DNA from: Plasmopara viticola
Lineage: Eukaryota; Oomycota; Peronosporomycetes; Peronosporales; Peronosporaceae
Reading direction: 5' to 3'
Assembly: GCA_001695595.3 (NCBI GenBank)
Contig: MBPM02000029.1
Location: 229,501-293,500 of the forward strand
Length of the DNA: 64,000 nt
Position numbers and translations under genes: made by a program. Position 1 is the first letter of the stretch. Each line of letters begins with the position of its first letter. The notes under the pieces are model-generated. The model saw only the letters and a program-made list of their open reading frames with translations. It was not told the origin of the DNA and searched no databases. Below, piece by piece: positions 1 through 11,168 of this stretch.

Positions 1-194
1 ATTTGCACTCGGCATAGCATCGGAGTCCAGTAACTGTTCTTCAAATCAAGCAAGTAGCCGGGAAAGAAAAATAACCGATTTCCCATCCTGTAGCGGCTGC
101 GCGCATATCGCACGGTAAGTTGCGTGATCTGTCAAAAGCTGTTGCTGACGTTGAAGCGAGATCTTGAACAATTGGCGAAAGTACGCAGTCTGTG

Positions 195-440
195 CTAGAA
201 TAGTGGTCGGCACATCTTCTTGCAACGCAAAAGCCAGTGCATCCCTGGCGACAATTCGGCAACCATGTTGTCAAGCTCCGCACCAAAACTTGTTACCTTA
301 AGAGCAGCCGTCGTGCCCGATTTAACGCACAGATTGCCAGCAATGGAACCAACGGCGCACCACTTGTAAGGCCAAAATTCCGTCCCCGTCGTAAAATTCA
401 GGTCAATATTATGAGAAGGGCCGTGTCCATCCGTAAGCAA
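195..440 (-). pseudogene. Unidentified decayed coding trace at left edge
   Basis: An 81-codon open stretch on the minus strand begins with MLTDGHGPSHNIDL. The same TDGH-PS stretch occurs in repeat B copies 3 and 4 (about 25,850 and 42,870 on minus). There the homology ends soon after, while here the frame runs on into sequence not seen elsewhere in the window. Copy 1 may therefore keep a part of the repeat B protein lost from the other copies. I do not recognise a family. The bases left of 195 hold nothing else I can support, and the repeat continues off the window. Confidence 0.3.
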
Positions 441-1604
441 TACTTCTAGTTATTCTGATGAATCGGCGACAAAACTGTCATCGCCGATGGATCCTTAGTG
501 TCCAGAATAAAATCACATGAGACAAGCGTGCCTGGCTCAATGTACTTTTTCTCCGCAAGATTTAACGACCCGTACTTTGAGTGCTGTACCACCTTTCATT
601 CTGGTGCATCAGCAGGTGCGATTCCAGGAATAAATAGCTGGTCTTTCGATTTTGCTGACGTGATCACGTGCTTTATCGGGGGATGGGGTTTCGGCGACAG
701 ATCCTGTCGATCTATCCGGTTGAGTAGGGACAAGCGCAGGGCCAGTTGTGGATAGTGATGTCGTTGAAACAGCTGTTTTCGCCAAAAAAAAACGGCGCAT
801 CTATCTTGCATTCGCTCTTTATACCGGTATCCGAAACATCGGGTGGCTCGCGTGCAGCTGGACGCAGCGATGGAGGGCGCGCACAATTATGCTTATGAAA
901 GCGGTGCTAGGCGAAGCATGGTTTGTAATCCGGATCGAAGAAAAAATCTCGAACAGGCTCACGGTTGGGTTCGAATAACCGGGAGGGGCAAGACACAGCG
1001 TTAATGTATACCGTGCGTGCTCGCCACTTGACCATGCCGTGATCGTGCATAGCCGTGAAGAGGACGGATCTGGCGTTATGTCCCACAAACCAGCTGTAAA
1101 TGGCACGATACGGCCAAACGGAAGTCAACAAAGTATAGCTTGTCGAATGGCGAATACCTCCGGATGGTAATCCAGGTGTGCACCTTGAGGGTCACGCCGC
1201 AGACACAGCCTAGACGAGGGTACTTGTGCCAAAATTCCGGCTAATAATCCGCCTTTAGACATACACAGAACACGTCTATGTTCCGCTCAGCAGTCAGTCG
1301 CGCAGCTGGGAACCACGTACGCGTGCAGTGCTTCACATCGACTGGCGATCGAAGTGGTGCTAGAGCTTTCTAACAACGCTCTTCATCCGAAGCGTCCGGA
1401 TCGTTTAAACGAGCGATGCTTTTTTCGAAGGCGTTGTCATCCGGCACCGAGCGATTAGGCACAGGGGCCTTCTTGGTGGCCGAGAACTGCGAGGTTGTCC
1501 TGGCGTCCGGTGCGCCGATGGTTGCGCCGAAGCAGAGCTAGGAACGGAGACCATTCTAGTAGTAGGGTTGAGACCGCGCTATGAACGGGATGAATAATCC
1601 TTCA
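410..1604 (-). repeat. Repeat B, copy 1 (decayed, unknown element)
   Basis: This stretch matches 25,840-27,330 and 42,870-44,330 in the same orientation, and 7,600-9,050 in inverted orientation. It is shorter near 1,550-1,600, where about 250 bases present in the other copies are missing. Frames are broken on both strands. By comparison among copies the best protein-like reading is on the minus strand, but copy 1 keeps no long frame there. No transposase, RT or integrase motif was recognised. It leads directly into repeat C, as in copies 2 and 3. Confidence 0.55.
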
Positions 1605-2131
1605 CTCACATGTGTGAACAACCTCTCTCGACCATCAGTTGGTTGCGTTTCAAATTAAACAAAGAAGAGTCACTACAGTCCAACGAACACTTCATCCAAG
1701 TAGCAGACTCCGGAGCACGCTTCTGGTCGGACTCTAGATCTTCGGTATCTAACGAGCGTCTAAGGTGAAGCACTAAATGGGACTTGAAACTGGGCTTGAA
1801 GCTGGAACGCTGCAAGCGTACCTAAGAACTGGGCGGTCAGGGCTGGTAAACTCGAGCTGAATTGACGCTACTGAAGATAGACCAGGTATGCAAGCAGAAA
1901 AGAGCTGTAAATTGCGTCCGGGCGAAGACTTGGATGCTGACCGCGGGCTTGGAGGATAGACTCTTTGTCGTGGACGCCTCTGTCTCAGGACTGGTACGAC
2001 CTTGCGCAGAGTTGTGGGTTATTGGTGATGTTACTAATTCTTCGACGCCTAAAAGTGGATCGCAATTTACGATGCAATGGGTTTCTTCGTCGACATGGAG
2101 GGCAAGTCTGAAAAAAAAATTATACTTAGTT
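1605..2131 (-). repeat. Repeat C, copy 1
   Basis: This matches 27,331-27,834 (same orientation) and 7,156-7,600 (inverted). The minus strand carries a weak Ser/Thr-rich frame (1,606-1,815 and beyond) that looks like the remains of a coding region but matches no family I know. The solo LTR at 2,137-2,387 lies inside this repeat. Repeat C sequence resumes at 2,393-2,536 and then abuts T1. Nothing else is seen in 2,393-2,536. Confidence 0.5.
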
Positions 2132-2136
2132 GTGAT

Positions 2137-2387
2137 TTTTGAGTTTCAGATAACGTACACAACCCATCACGGTCCAATCCGAAACGCGGTTCAACATAGT
2201 TTTTACCTCCTTACGGTCAAAGGTAATTACGTTGTGTAGAATGAGTGGTTACGAGAAGTAGAAGTGTAAATCCCAATCAACCAATCACTTCCAATTAGTC
2301 CTTCTTCTGCTCAAGTGTCCACGCTCCGGTTCTTCTCCGCGCAGACTCTTCCCTTCTTTACCTTCGTCCTCTTCAGCTCATCCAACA
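2137..2387 (+). mobile_element. Solo LTR (Copia-type), copy 1
   Basis: The sequence runs from TTTTGAG to CCAACA and is flanked on both sides by GTGAT (2,132-2,136 and 2,388-2,392). A 5-bp target duplication is expected for Copia/Gypsy integration. It resembles the LTRs of copia-1 and copia-2 (shared GGTTTCAGG-type start and CGTACACAACCC block) but differs over its 3' half, so it is a related family. No internal region adjoins it, which indicates LTR-LTR recombination. A second copy at the same place in repeat C lies at 27,840-28,095. Confidence 0.75.
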
Positions 2388-2536
2388 GTGATAAGCATAA
2401 ATATGGGGGTGAAAATGAAAGCAAAAAAGTGAAGGCTTGGGAGATGATAGCGAGTATGGCGTAGCTCAAAGCAGTGTAGTCAAAATTGTTAAAAAGGAGA
2501 ACTATCATGTAAATAGGGCTATGTACCTTAAATCAA

Positions 2537-2598
2537 TTTGGTGTGGACCACATTTATTGATGTGGTCCACAGTATTCTGTGTGGTCTACAGAATTATC
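2537..2598. repeat. Terminus T1, copy 1 (palindromic)
   Basis: A perfect 11-bp inverted repeat (GTGGACCACAT 2,543-2,553 and its complement 2,560-2,570, 6-nt loop) is followed by a third half-site near 2,580. The block recurs at 28,245 and 44,352, always just upstream of LINE-1. Read inward it resembles terminus T2 read inward from the other side of the LINE-1/chromodomain block. That makes the pair look like imperfect terminal inverted repeats. Confidence 0.65.
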
Positions 2599-2797
2599 GG
2601 CTGACGGGGAGTATGGGCCAATTTTGATATTGCATTCATAAGATCTTCAGAAATTGCAGGGTATCAAGTTTGCCATGTCTTTGTTTTGCTGGAACATTTT
2701 TTGAATCTGTCGGATTGCTACCAACGTCCCGCGATAGAGACAGCTTAGTCCTACCGCATAAATTCCGGTAGTTTAAATGTCTGTGAAGTTTAGTATT

Positions 2798-4416
2798 ATG
2801 CAATTTGCCAGCTACCCCTCAAGTGGACAGAGACAAGCCCAAGCTTGCTCTTTCGCTTCCCCAGTTATCAAGTCGCCTCGCTCCGCCCCCCCGTTCACCG
2901 GCTCGCGCCGAGCCTCCACCCCCGCCCAACCGAGCTTCGCGTCCTCGCACTTCGTTAAGTGCAACAAGCTTGGGTCGCCATTGAAGACAAAGTTAAACAA
3001 TGCATACCGGCACCTTTTATCGCAAGCGTGTATGGAGCGGACGACATACTTCACGCTATTAACCGCGAGCCCCAGTCGCCGACGTGAAATCAAGCTCGAA
3101 CTCACTCTGTGACTTCGTCTGCGTGAAGGGCCACGGCATCCGTTCTACGTGTTCGAACCGAGACCTCGCTATCAAGATCGGTGGCACCGCAGTTTCTTGC
3201 TTGAGCCAAAAGCTCATTGTTAAGCCGTATAGTGCTAATGAGCACTATTACTATGTGGACCTCACCCAAATTCCTTCGGAATTGGATGAAGACGCCATCT
3301 TTGACTACTTTGCTAACTTGGGACTACAGCCCATCGTCGCGCCAACCCGTTTAGCCGGCTACTTAATGTCACGAGACCGAACGGTCTGCTTCCCGCAACA
3401 CGACGTCCCAGGTGCCTTGCTGCCAAACGGCCAACCGCTTCGTGAGATCTTCTTTCCGGGCATCGACTCTCCTGTCTACGTGCAGCACAAAAAACGCTTA
3501 CTGAACAAAGTGATCCTTCCCTCGGTCGCCGCACGACAATAAGCTGCTGCGAAGCAAGCACGCCTTCACCGCGAGTCAGCAGCTTTAAAACGGGTACATC
3601 GCCAAGAGCAACGCGGATCGTCGGCGCCGGAAAAAAAGGGCACCTTTTTCTGTGATTCTACCATCGGAACCATCGAATGGAGTCGTTGACTTAAAGCGTC
3701 CTGATGTGGCGGCATCAGTACAGGATTAGATGCAAGTCACCCGCCATGCATTATGCTCAGAGTTGAGCTCTGCTAAAGCTGACGTTAAGATCAAAGTCAA
3801 TGCAAGCCAGGATACTGCTGGCCGCATGATATATAATTTTCCAGTCAAACCGACATCTTTCGAGCTAGCCTTTGGTGATTACGATTTTGACGAGCCTATC
3901 GCTGGCGATGCCGACTGCATTGGACGAGCGGGTCTCAAAACAATCGCCTGTGCCCCAGAAGCTCTCTCGAAAGCAATTGGAGAAGTCGTAAACACTCGCT
4001 CAATTTTGAGGCCAAACCCCAGCAAAATTACTCGTTTCGACTACAGACGCCGTGCACGGAAGGCAGCTCAAGATCTCACCAACCTAGGTGAGCCGGATGA
4101 CCGCCTGGCAGCATTGGTTGCGCAACCGAGCGTGTACACCTCCATCGTTCACTCGTGCCCGCATAAACTCGACATTATAGTGGACGAACACGCCCTCTTG
4201 AGACTCTTTGGGGGGAAACCATCGACGAGTCATGGTTCTGACTGCAGCGTGACAATGCGTAATATCAAGGACTATCCTGTGGAATACACTCCGTCTGTTC
4301 AAGAAATCCTCAGTGACCAAATTCCAGATGACACCTATCGAGACCTCGCCCGAGCGTATGCGAGGATTGACTTGTTCTTTCGTAACCATGCACCTGCCTT
4401 TTTTTCGACCCCGTGA
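2798..4416 (+). pseudogene. LINE-1 ORF1, copy 1 (nucleic-acid-binding protein remnant)
   Basis: Reading starts at ATG 2,798 (MQFASYPSSGQ) with a basic, Ser/Pro-rich N-terminus. It shifts frame near 3,090 into a domain with YYYVDLTQIP followed by DEDAIFDYFANLG. This looks like the beta1-alpha1 part of an RRM, as found in ORF1 proteins of L1/Tx1-type LINEs. A stop at 3,541 stands where copies 2 and 3 have glutamine. A third open block, 3,730-4,416 (228 codons), contains a DYDFDEP acidic stretch and a conserved FGGKPS segment. By family analogy ORF1 packages element RNA. Frame breaks make this copy non-functional. Confidence 0.65.
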
Positions 4417-4699
4417 AGATCCAAGCCTTGTGCTGCTAAGGAGCGATTTCGAGTATTCAGTACTGCCATTTTTTGACTTGGACCAATCTCACCTTCGCAG
4501 CACTGTGTGCATCAAAGCTGGGGCAAGACTTCAAAAGCTACTTGAGTGCCCCAATGCTTCATGCCTGGGAGATAATTCTGGATCACCGCGCGAGTGAAAC
4601 CTTGGACAATATCTTAACGACTTCCTCTGCTCATTAATCCGACGCGTCGGACGTGGAGCCATCTAGCGATGACAAATCAATGAGTTCGATTGAGCCCCC

Positions 4700-5320
4700 A
4701 ATTGCCACTCAGCTCTGAGTCGCCTTGGGCCTTGTGCGGCCTGTCTCTAAACATCAATAGTTTAAACGCGCCATCTCATAGAGGTGATGCGGTAAATAGC
4801 ATGTTTGGCAAGTTGCTCGCCGAATACCAACTAATTGCATTCTAAAAACCAAACTCACCAAGATGGATAATCTTCGCGTTGTCACAAGTTACATCAACTC
4901 GGCAGACTCGAGAGCTCAAATACTTGGTCTCAAGACACGAACTCATTCTGTAACGGTTGTATCGGTGTTGCAATCGTCTTTTCCGGCTCTCACCCTCTCA
5001 CTTTTATCAAAAATGTCACACTCACTTATGCCAACAACGTACAGCTTTCGAGATACCTCGTTCTTGAATGTGCAAAAATTATTATACATATCGAGTACGC
5101 GCCAGTCACGGTGGTAGACCGTAAACACGTTTTTAACTCATTACCAACTCGATTTCTGGGTACGGCAAGTCACATAGTTTTGGGAGACCCCAATACACCA
5201 ATTGACTCAATCCTGGATAAAGCTATCCCATATTCACATAATTTAGGTAGGAGCGAGCTCCAGTTGTGGACATTAGCGTTAGGAGTATTTGATCCCTGAA
5301 GAGCAACATTTTCTGACAGC
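4700..5320 (+). pseudogene. LINE-1 AP endonuclease remnant, copy 1
   Basis: The start of the domain is recognisable as LSLNINSLNAPS near 4,740, the N-terminal strand of LINE AP endonucleases, followed by the AEYQLIAF segment. Further on, fragments in shifting frames correspond to the VPVT, GDPNTPID and WRATF blocks. The GDPN segment matches the conserved GDFN-type catalytic loop with Pro for Phe. Several stops and frame changes interrupt it. In an intact LINE this domain nicks target DNA. Confidence 0.6.
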
Positions 5321-5375
5321 CGCTCTTTTACCGTGATACCTCGTGGGATTGGCGCATACAAAATATCGAAGCCTG
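5321..5375 (-). mobile_element. Inverted LINE-1 sliver
   Basis: This 55-base piece is the reverse complement of the LINE-1 segment after the G-tract (compare 47,734-47,790, plus strand). It encodes DILYAPIPRGITVK on the minus strand. It joins LINE-1 copy 1a on the left and the truncated 5' end of copia-1 on the right. The same sliver ends the inverted LINE-1 copy near 12,573. Confidence 0.7.
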
Positions 5376-5391
5376 TATCAAGAAGCTATAA

Positions 5392-6900
5392 GTGGACCCG
5401 ATCAGCTTCATTGGCGCAAAGCCATTCGTGCGGAACTTGATTCAATGCGGCTTCGTCAAGTCTTTCGAGCTGCAAAGTTGCGATCAGGACTTCAAGCTAT
5501 CGGAACTAAGTGAGTTTTTAAGATCAAGCGAAAGGCCGACGGCTCAATTGAGAAATCCAAGGCTCGACTCGTGGCAAAGGGTTTTCGAAAACTATACAGA
5601 AACGTTTTCGCCTGTGGTCAAGTACGTGACGTTACGGATGGTCATCGCTTTGACGAAGTACTTTGAGTGGCCACTTGATCAATTGGACGTTGTGACAGCT
5701 TTTCTGTATGGAAGGATGAAGGAAGTTGTTTACTGCACTTCACCAGAAGGAGTTGAACTTGACAAAGAATTTGACTGTCTTGTACTCGACAAGGCAATTT
5801 ATAGTCTAAAACAAGCTTCTCGCGTATGGAATGACACTTTTGATGAGTTTGTGTGCTCGATTGGATATCAAGTTTCAGCCTTCGATCCGTGCCTTTACAT
5901 CAAGGTCTCGAGCAACGGCTGCGCGCTACTTCTGGTATATGTCGATGATGTTTTGATTACCGGGAGTTCAACAGCATTGATTGTAAATACGAAAGTTGCC
6001 TTAAAGAATCGCTTTGAGATGACCGATAGTGGCAATTGCGCGTTCGTCCTGGGCATTGAGCTTGTAGACAATGACAACGGCAGTGTTATAATGCGTCAAC
6101 GGCGATACATCAACGACATTCTCAAGCGATTCAGTATGGATATTTGCAAGTCAGTTATAAGTCCAACAGACATCAGCACAAAGCTTGTGCCAAGCGACTC
6201 TCCGACCAAGGTAAACGCGCCATTTCGAGAAGCGGTCGGAGTTCTAATACATCTGACAACGGCGACGCGGCCGGACATTGCGTTTGCAGTTGGCTACGTA
6301 TCAAGGTATATGGAAAACCCACAGATTGAGCATTGGACTGCAGTCAAGCGCATGTTTCGCTATCTGCAAGGTACAAAGTCTCACGGAATCTGCTTTCAGC
6401 CCGGCAACAAAGTCAATTTTTGTGGATACTCGGACGCTGATTGGGCAGGTGATCACACCGACCGCAAGTCGACTTCTGGATTCGCTTTTATACTGATGAG
6501 GGCTCCGGTAAGCTGGGGAAGTAAAAAGCAGTCAAGCGTTTCATTGTCAACTAGCGAAGCAGAGTTCATTGCTCTAAGCTTAGCGGTTCAAGAAGAAAAG
6601 TGGGTTCATCGCTTACTGTGCGAGATTCTAGATGCGGCAGGTGAGCCTGAACCGGAGCTCATGATTCTTGATGACAACCAGTCTTGCCTCAAGATGACCA
6701 AGAATCCTGTCAATCACGGCCGAGCCAAACATATCGACATCAAGTACCACCACATTCGCGACGAAGTCAAGCGTGGCGAAATGCATCTTGAATATTGCGA
6801 GACCGAAAACATGCTGGCGGACATTATGACAAAAGGCTTACCAGGACCGCACCACAAGGTCATGACAGCGGCCCTTGGCATACAAGCCGGTTTACATTGA
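5392..6900 (+). pseudogene. Copia Pol fragment: reverse transcriptase and RNase H (copia-1)
   Basis: A 502-codon frame. The first ~65 codons are out of the family frame, and homology in frame begins at TETFSPVVKYVTLRMV. RT motif A reads LDVVTAFLYG, and the catalytic YVDD lies at about residues 183-186 (5,938-5,949). The thumb/connection reads TRPDIAFAVGY. RNase H carries YSDADWAGD and LSTSEAEFIALS, with the usual acidic residues. The C-terminus, ADIMTKGLPGP, is typical of Copia Pol. This part looks intact and the stop is immediately before the polypurine tract. Without promoter, gag, protease and integrase it is a remnant. Confidence 0.85.
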
Positions 6901-6907
6901 GGGGGCG

Positions 6908-7155
6908 TATTGAGGGCTATGGGTTTCAGGTAACGTACACAACCCAACCCGGTCCAATCCGAACCTCGGTTCAACATAGTTTTTACTATTTACGGTTTAA
7001 GGTAATTACGTTATGTTTACGAGTAGGAGGGGTTTTAACCCCAATAAATCAATCACTTCCAAATTTGCTTCCTCTCAGTCAAGTGTCTTCGCTTCAACGC
7101 AAACGACCCTTCACTTCGTTTCGTCAGCCTTCCTTCCGGCCTCATACAATTAACA
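6908..7155 (+). repeat. copia-1 3' LTR
   Basis: It begins TATTGAGGG directly after the polypurine tract and ends TTAACA. It is collinear with the two 264-bp LTRs of copia-2 (there in reverse complement) but about 16 bases shorter. The matching 5' LTR is absent. Repeat C starts immediately after it. Confidence 0.8.
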
Positions 7156-7600
7156 ACATCACAAATAACCAACAACTCTGCGCAAGTTCGTACCAGTCCC
7201 GAGACAGAGGCGTCCACGACAAAGACTTTATCCTCCAAGTCCGCGGTCAGCATCCAAGTCTACGCCCGGACGCAATTGACAGCTTTTTTATGCTTGCATA
7301 CCTGATTTATCTTCAGCTCTCTCAATCCAGCTCGAGTTTACCAGCCCTGACCGCCAAAATCTTAGGAACGCTTGTAGTGCTCCAGCTCCAAGCCCTTTCC
7401 AAGTCCCATTTGGTGCCTTACCTTGTATGCCCGTTAGATACCAAAGATGTAGAGTCCGACCAACAGAAGCGTGCTTCGGAGTCTGCTACTTGGATGAAGT
7501 GCTCGTTGGATTGTAGTGATTCTTCTTTGTTTAATTTGAAACGCAACCAACTGATGGTCGAGAGAGGTCGCTCACATATGTAAGTGAAGGTTTAATTATT
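7156..7600 (+). repeat. Repeat C, copy 2 (inverted)
   Basis: This is the reverse complement of 27,331-27,730. It reads as a Ser/Thr-rich frame on plus (within 6,795-7,583) with no recognised domain. Its solo LTR and the part next to it are absent because the copia-1 LTR truncates it. It continues without a break into repeat B copy 2, showing B and C moved together. Confidence 0.5.
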
Positions 7601-9708
7601 TCGTTCATGTTGAGCAAGATTTAATGCCTCCTTAGAGTTGAGGGTGGACCAAAAATGAAAGCGCGGTCTCAACCGTAGAAGATAGCTCCGAATCGCTTAG
7701 ATACGTCAGCGCCATATATACGTGAGGTGGCGTGGCATCATGATTGCGAAAGTGCTCTACAACATTTCAGTTTGCTATGCACATTTGGAGGAGATCGCTC
7801 CATAAAAGAACGATGCATGTCGATTCCATTATGACGTCAGTTACCGAGGTGACAACCACAGTTACTAGCGACTAACAAGTAGAATGGTCTCCGTTCCTAA
7901 CTCTGCTAGCGACTAACAAGTAGAATGGTCCCCGTTCCTAACTCTGCTTCGGCGCGACCATCGGGTAGCCGGGACAACCTCGCCATTCTCGGCCATCAAG
8001 CAGGTCCCTGCGCCTATTCACTTGGTGTTGGATGACAACGCCTTCGGCAAAACCATCGTTTTAACAATCCAGACGCTTCGGATGAAGAGCGTTGTCGGAA
8101 AGACCTAGCGCCACTTCCATCGCCAGTCGATGTGAAGCACTGCACGCATACGTGGATACCAGCTGCGCGACTGACTGCTGAGCGAGACTTGGACGAATCC
8201 TGTGTGTCTTCAAAGGCGGATTATCAGCCTAAATTCCGGCACAAGTACCTTCATCTAGGCTGCGTTCGCGACGAAAAGCTCAAGGTGTGTAACACCTTCT
8301 TTACCATCCGGAAGTGTTCGCTATTCGACAAGCTATATTTCGTGGACTTCCGTTTGGCCGTGTCGTGCCATTTACAGCTGGGTTGTGGGACGTAACGTCA
8401 GACCCGTTCTTATCACGGCTACGCACGATCACGGCATGGTCAAGTGGCGAGCACGCACGGTATACTTCAACGCTGTGTCTAATCCTCCCGGTTATTCGAA
8501 CACAATCGTGAGCCTATTCGCGATTTTTTCTTCAATCCAGATTACAAACCATGTTTCGCCTAGCACCGCTTTCGTAAGCATAATTGTGTGCGCCCTCCAT
8601 CGCTGCGTCCAGCTGCACACGGGCCATCCGATGTTTCGGACACCGGTGTAAAGAGCAAACCCAAGATAGATGCGCCGCTTTTTTGGCAAAAACAGCTGTT
8701 TCAACGGAACAACTATTCACTCCTGGCTCTGCGCCTGTCCCTACTCAACCGGATAGTCCGACAGTATCTGTTGTCGAATTCCTGCCAAAGGAAGGGCACG
8801 TCGTCAATTTGGTGTTTGTGGATCACGTCAGATAGGTCGAGAGACAAGCCCTTTATTCCTGGAGACGTAACTGCTGATGCATCTGATTGGAAGGTGGTAC
8901 AGCACTCACAGTACGGGTAATTAAATCGTGCGGGAAATAGTACACTGAGCCAGGCACGCTTGTCCTATGTATTTTTAATCTGGAATCTAAGGTTGCATGA
9001 TGCACTGTGATGGTGTTGTGGCCATTACTCGGCGATGACATATTCGTCCCCGATTCATCAAAACAACTATGAAGTACTGCTTACGGATGGACACGACCCT
9101 TCGCTACTGCTATCGGTACACGTCTGCAATCAGCTCTGTCAAAAGTGCATGCGCCGCCGTTCCATCTCTCCTTTCATCTTGAACTGCTCTGCAGCGTACG
9201 TGCTGTTGTTGTGCATGCGGCAGCAAGAAGTTTGCGACCAGCTCGCGCACGACGCTCTCGTCGCTGTCCACATTATTCTCCAGCTTCCATAGACAATGAC
9301 ACTGCAAAGATGCAGCTCATGCAAAAGCCTGAGCTTGAGATTGCTCTGTTGCAACCTACTAGAAAACAACACCCCTCAAATCACCTCATCTTCTACCCCC
9401 CGCATTGACTCTTCCGCTTGCCGTCGTCCTCCTTCTTCAACTCCACGGATACGCCCCTCATCAATTGTTTCGTTACCAAAATCACGCATCTTTGCCACGT
9501 CACGGGATCGACTCTTTTGACAAAAAGTCAAGCATTTCACAAACTACTTCATTTTCCATGCAGTTTTGAGCTGCGTCGGCCACATGATCGACACCGTCAG
9601 TATCGAAAACCTGCTCTCGAACAACCTACTCGCGACATTGCAGTGCAAAAACTTTGTCGGCTGCGCGTTCAGCTCTGCCTGTCTCTCTTTTTAAAAAAAA
9701 GTTTAAAG
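7601..9708 (+). repeat. Repeat B, copy 2 (inverted)
   Basis: This copy is inverted relative to copies 1, 3 and 4. The most protein-like frames are on plus: 8,132-8,395 (starting MKHCTHTWIPAARLTAERD) and 8,588-8,920 (FWQKQLFQR, then GDVTADASDWKVVQHS). Both recur in copies 3 and 4 in the matching orientation. Near the T2 side, the opposite strand has a second set of frames ending LVANFLLPHAQQQ. No family was recognised. Frameshifts and stops make it non-coding now. A 41-bp tandem duplication lies at 7,865-7,946. Confidence 0.55.
7865..7946 (+). repeat. 41-bp tandem duplication in repeat B
   Basis: Two adjacent 41-bp units (7,865-7,905 and 7,906-7,946) differ at one position (TCTCC versus TCCCC). 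The same duplication, inverted, is present at 26,951-27,032 but only a single unit is seen near 43,985 and 1,535. It therefore marks common descent of copies 2 and 3. Confidence 0.8.
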
Positions 9709-9745
9709 TTGTGTGGTGCACAGCAATTCATGTGGACCACCTCAA
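9709..9745 (+). repeat. Terminus T2, inverted copy beside repeat B
   Basis: Here the outer end of T2 (TTGTGTGGTGCAC) faces repeat B and the inner end faces the plus-strand chromodomain-like pseudogene. Other T2 copies lie at 17,391, 25,192, 38,791, 42,208 and 50,813. Homology between 18S-linked and B-linked copies stops at the CACCACACAA end, which supports this as a true element end. The bases 9,746-9,914 are the untranslated leader of the chromodomain-like gene. Confidence 0.65.
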
Positions 9746-9914
9746 ATATGAAGTTTGTGGTGAATTTTTGCCGAATTGATAATCAGTTTGTGGAGAAATT
9801 TAAATTATGCAGGCATAAGGTATCGGAGGCTGGAATGTTGTGAAATGTTAATGGAACGTGTCCTCTACTGCCGGTGATGCTTAGGTGTAGTCATAGGCGG
9901 ACTTAAGAGGTGAG

Positions 9915-11168
9915 CAAGCGGCTGACATTGCCGCCAGCAATGCCTTATTGCTAGTCAAGGAGCCTGGGAGGACTGAGTCTTCAGAAACAGAGCGCATCCA
10001 GTTGAACGCTGCGACGACTAGCTTGCGTGACATGACGGTGGCCTCGGCCCCTTTGGACAGCGGGGACGTGTGGCCGAGGCCGGGCTGGAAGGTGCCGAAG
10101 GTGGAGAAGAGCTTGCTTCTGGCAGGATTGCTGCTGAAGAGGACTCGAAGCAAGTCCCGGCACGCGGATCCGGTCGGTGTAAGCGAAGAGCGTCTATCAA
10201 AGCGCTCGCGTTGATTGCCAAGGAAGCCGCTGACAATCTTCGAGCGCACAAGTCAAAAAACATGCCGCTGCCGTCTTGACTTGCGAAGGTCTCGAGGGAT
10301 AAATTCTAGAAGATGAGTGCATCGACGAAGTTGCAGAATTTCGCAGCACGATGGGCCGTGAAGATGAAGCTGATGGACGCTGATACCGGGTTCGTTGGCG
10401 TCATGTCGAGGCGAGTGAGCATGAGTGTGATTGGGTTCCGGAGGACGCCGTCGTGGGAGCGCCTGCCTGGAAAAGCGTAGTGGACCGATACTATGACGAA
10501 GTACTCCCAAGAATCCCGGCTTGCTCTTCGTACACTTCATGGAGCAGGATCTGATTGACATCACAATGAGCGCGAGCAAGGATTTTACATGCGTGTATTC
10601 GGCAATTGAGAAGCTGACGGAGTTGCAAGGATCTGAGATGCGAATGACCATGAATCTGATCGCTAAATTTGAGGCGGAAAAGGGCGTCGATCGAATCGCG
10701 CAAAAGGGACTGCATGCAAACCAAGTTGAAGGTCGTTTGACTTCTTGGTGAAGCGTGGGTTCAAGAACCACCTGTATCCCAATCAATTCAAGGCCAATGG
10801 TTCGAGGCCGGTCGGCTTGGCTATGGCCGCAAAGGATCCCGGGTTGTATTTCGTTGGTACATTTGAGGAGCCCCGCATCTGGCATTGTTTTATATTGGAA
10901 ATTACGGAAGAGATGAGCTGTTTCGTCCACGAGCCCGGTGTCAAAATTCGTCTTGGCCAATATGAGTACGCGCACCAGATTCGTTGGGTGCGCCGCTGCC
11001 GCCGCACAGATGAAGTTGGTGTCGTGGATTCAGAAAAGTCTATCGACCTCGAAAAATGAAGAAAAATCCACCAAGAGTATGGGGATCCGTACTCTGAAGA
11101 AGGCGAAGCGTCGCTGTAAACAGGAGAAAAAGACACCAACTGTCAACTTGACTGCGAGAACGGACTCG
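9915..11168 (+). pseudogene. Chromodomain-like protein, inverted copy (frameshifted, chimeric)
   Basis: This corresponds to residues ~45-430 of the intact copy at 49,183-50,508. The first ~100 residues carry VKEPGRTES and SLRDMTV, the version seen beside repeat B at 25,000 and 42,000. The part from about 10,490 on is nearly identical to the copy at 37,100-37,760, including the same 1-nt loss after HANQV (near 10,730) and a 104-codon frame at 10,745-11,059 identical in sequence to the one at 37,192-37,506. It therefore looks like a chimera of two subfamilies. It is inactive. Confidence 0.7.

Larger units (their letters stand above)
2599..5320 (+). mobile_element. LINE-1 copy 1a (5' part: ORF1 and endonuclease)
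   Basis: This non-LTR retrotransposon fragment is collinear with 28,309-31,640 and 44,408-47,720 but more diverged. It contains ORF1 and most of the AP endonuclease region. It stops after the WRA-F region of the endonuclease, where it meets an inverted sliver of LINE-1 (5,321-5,375). The reverse transcriptase is not attached here. Many stops and frameshifts make it inactive. About 200 bases of untranslated leader lie between T1 and ORF1. Confidence 0.8.
5376..7155 (+). mobile_element. copia-1: 5'-truncated Copia retrotransposon
   Basis: This copy keeps the RT-RNase H part of pol, a purine-rich tract and the 3' LTR. It lacks the 5' LTR, gag, protease and integrase. It is the same family as copia-2 (52,072-56,634, minus), with matching RT, polypurine tract (GAGGGGGCG, ending at 6,907) and LTR. 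The left edge falls in the RT coding region and abuts the LINE-1 sliver. No matching target duplication is visible, so it probably arose by rearrangement, not by complete integration. Confidence 0.85.

Noticed and set aside
2777..3112. Two opposed ~100-codon frames at 2,777-3,112 and 2,812-3,105
   Set aside because: The plus frame is the LINE-1 ORF1 N-terminus. The minus frame is its shadow in GC-rich coding sequence.
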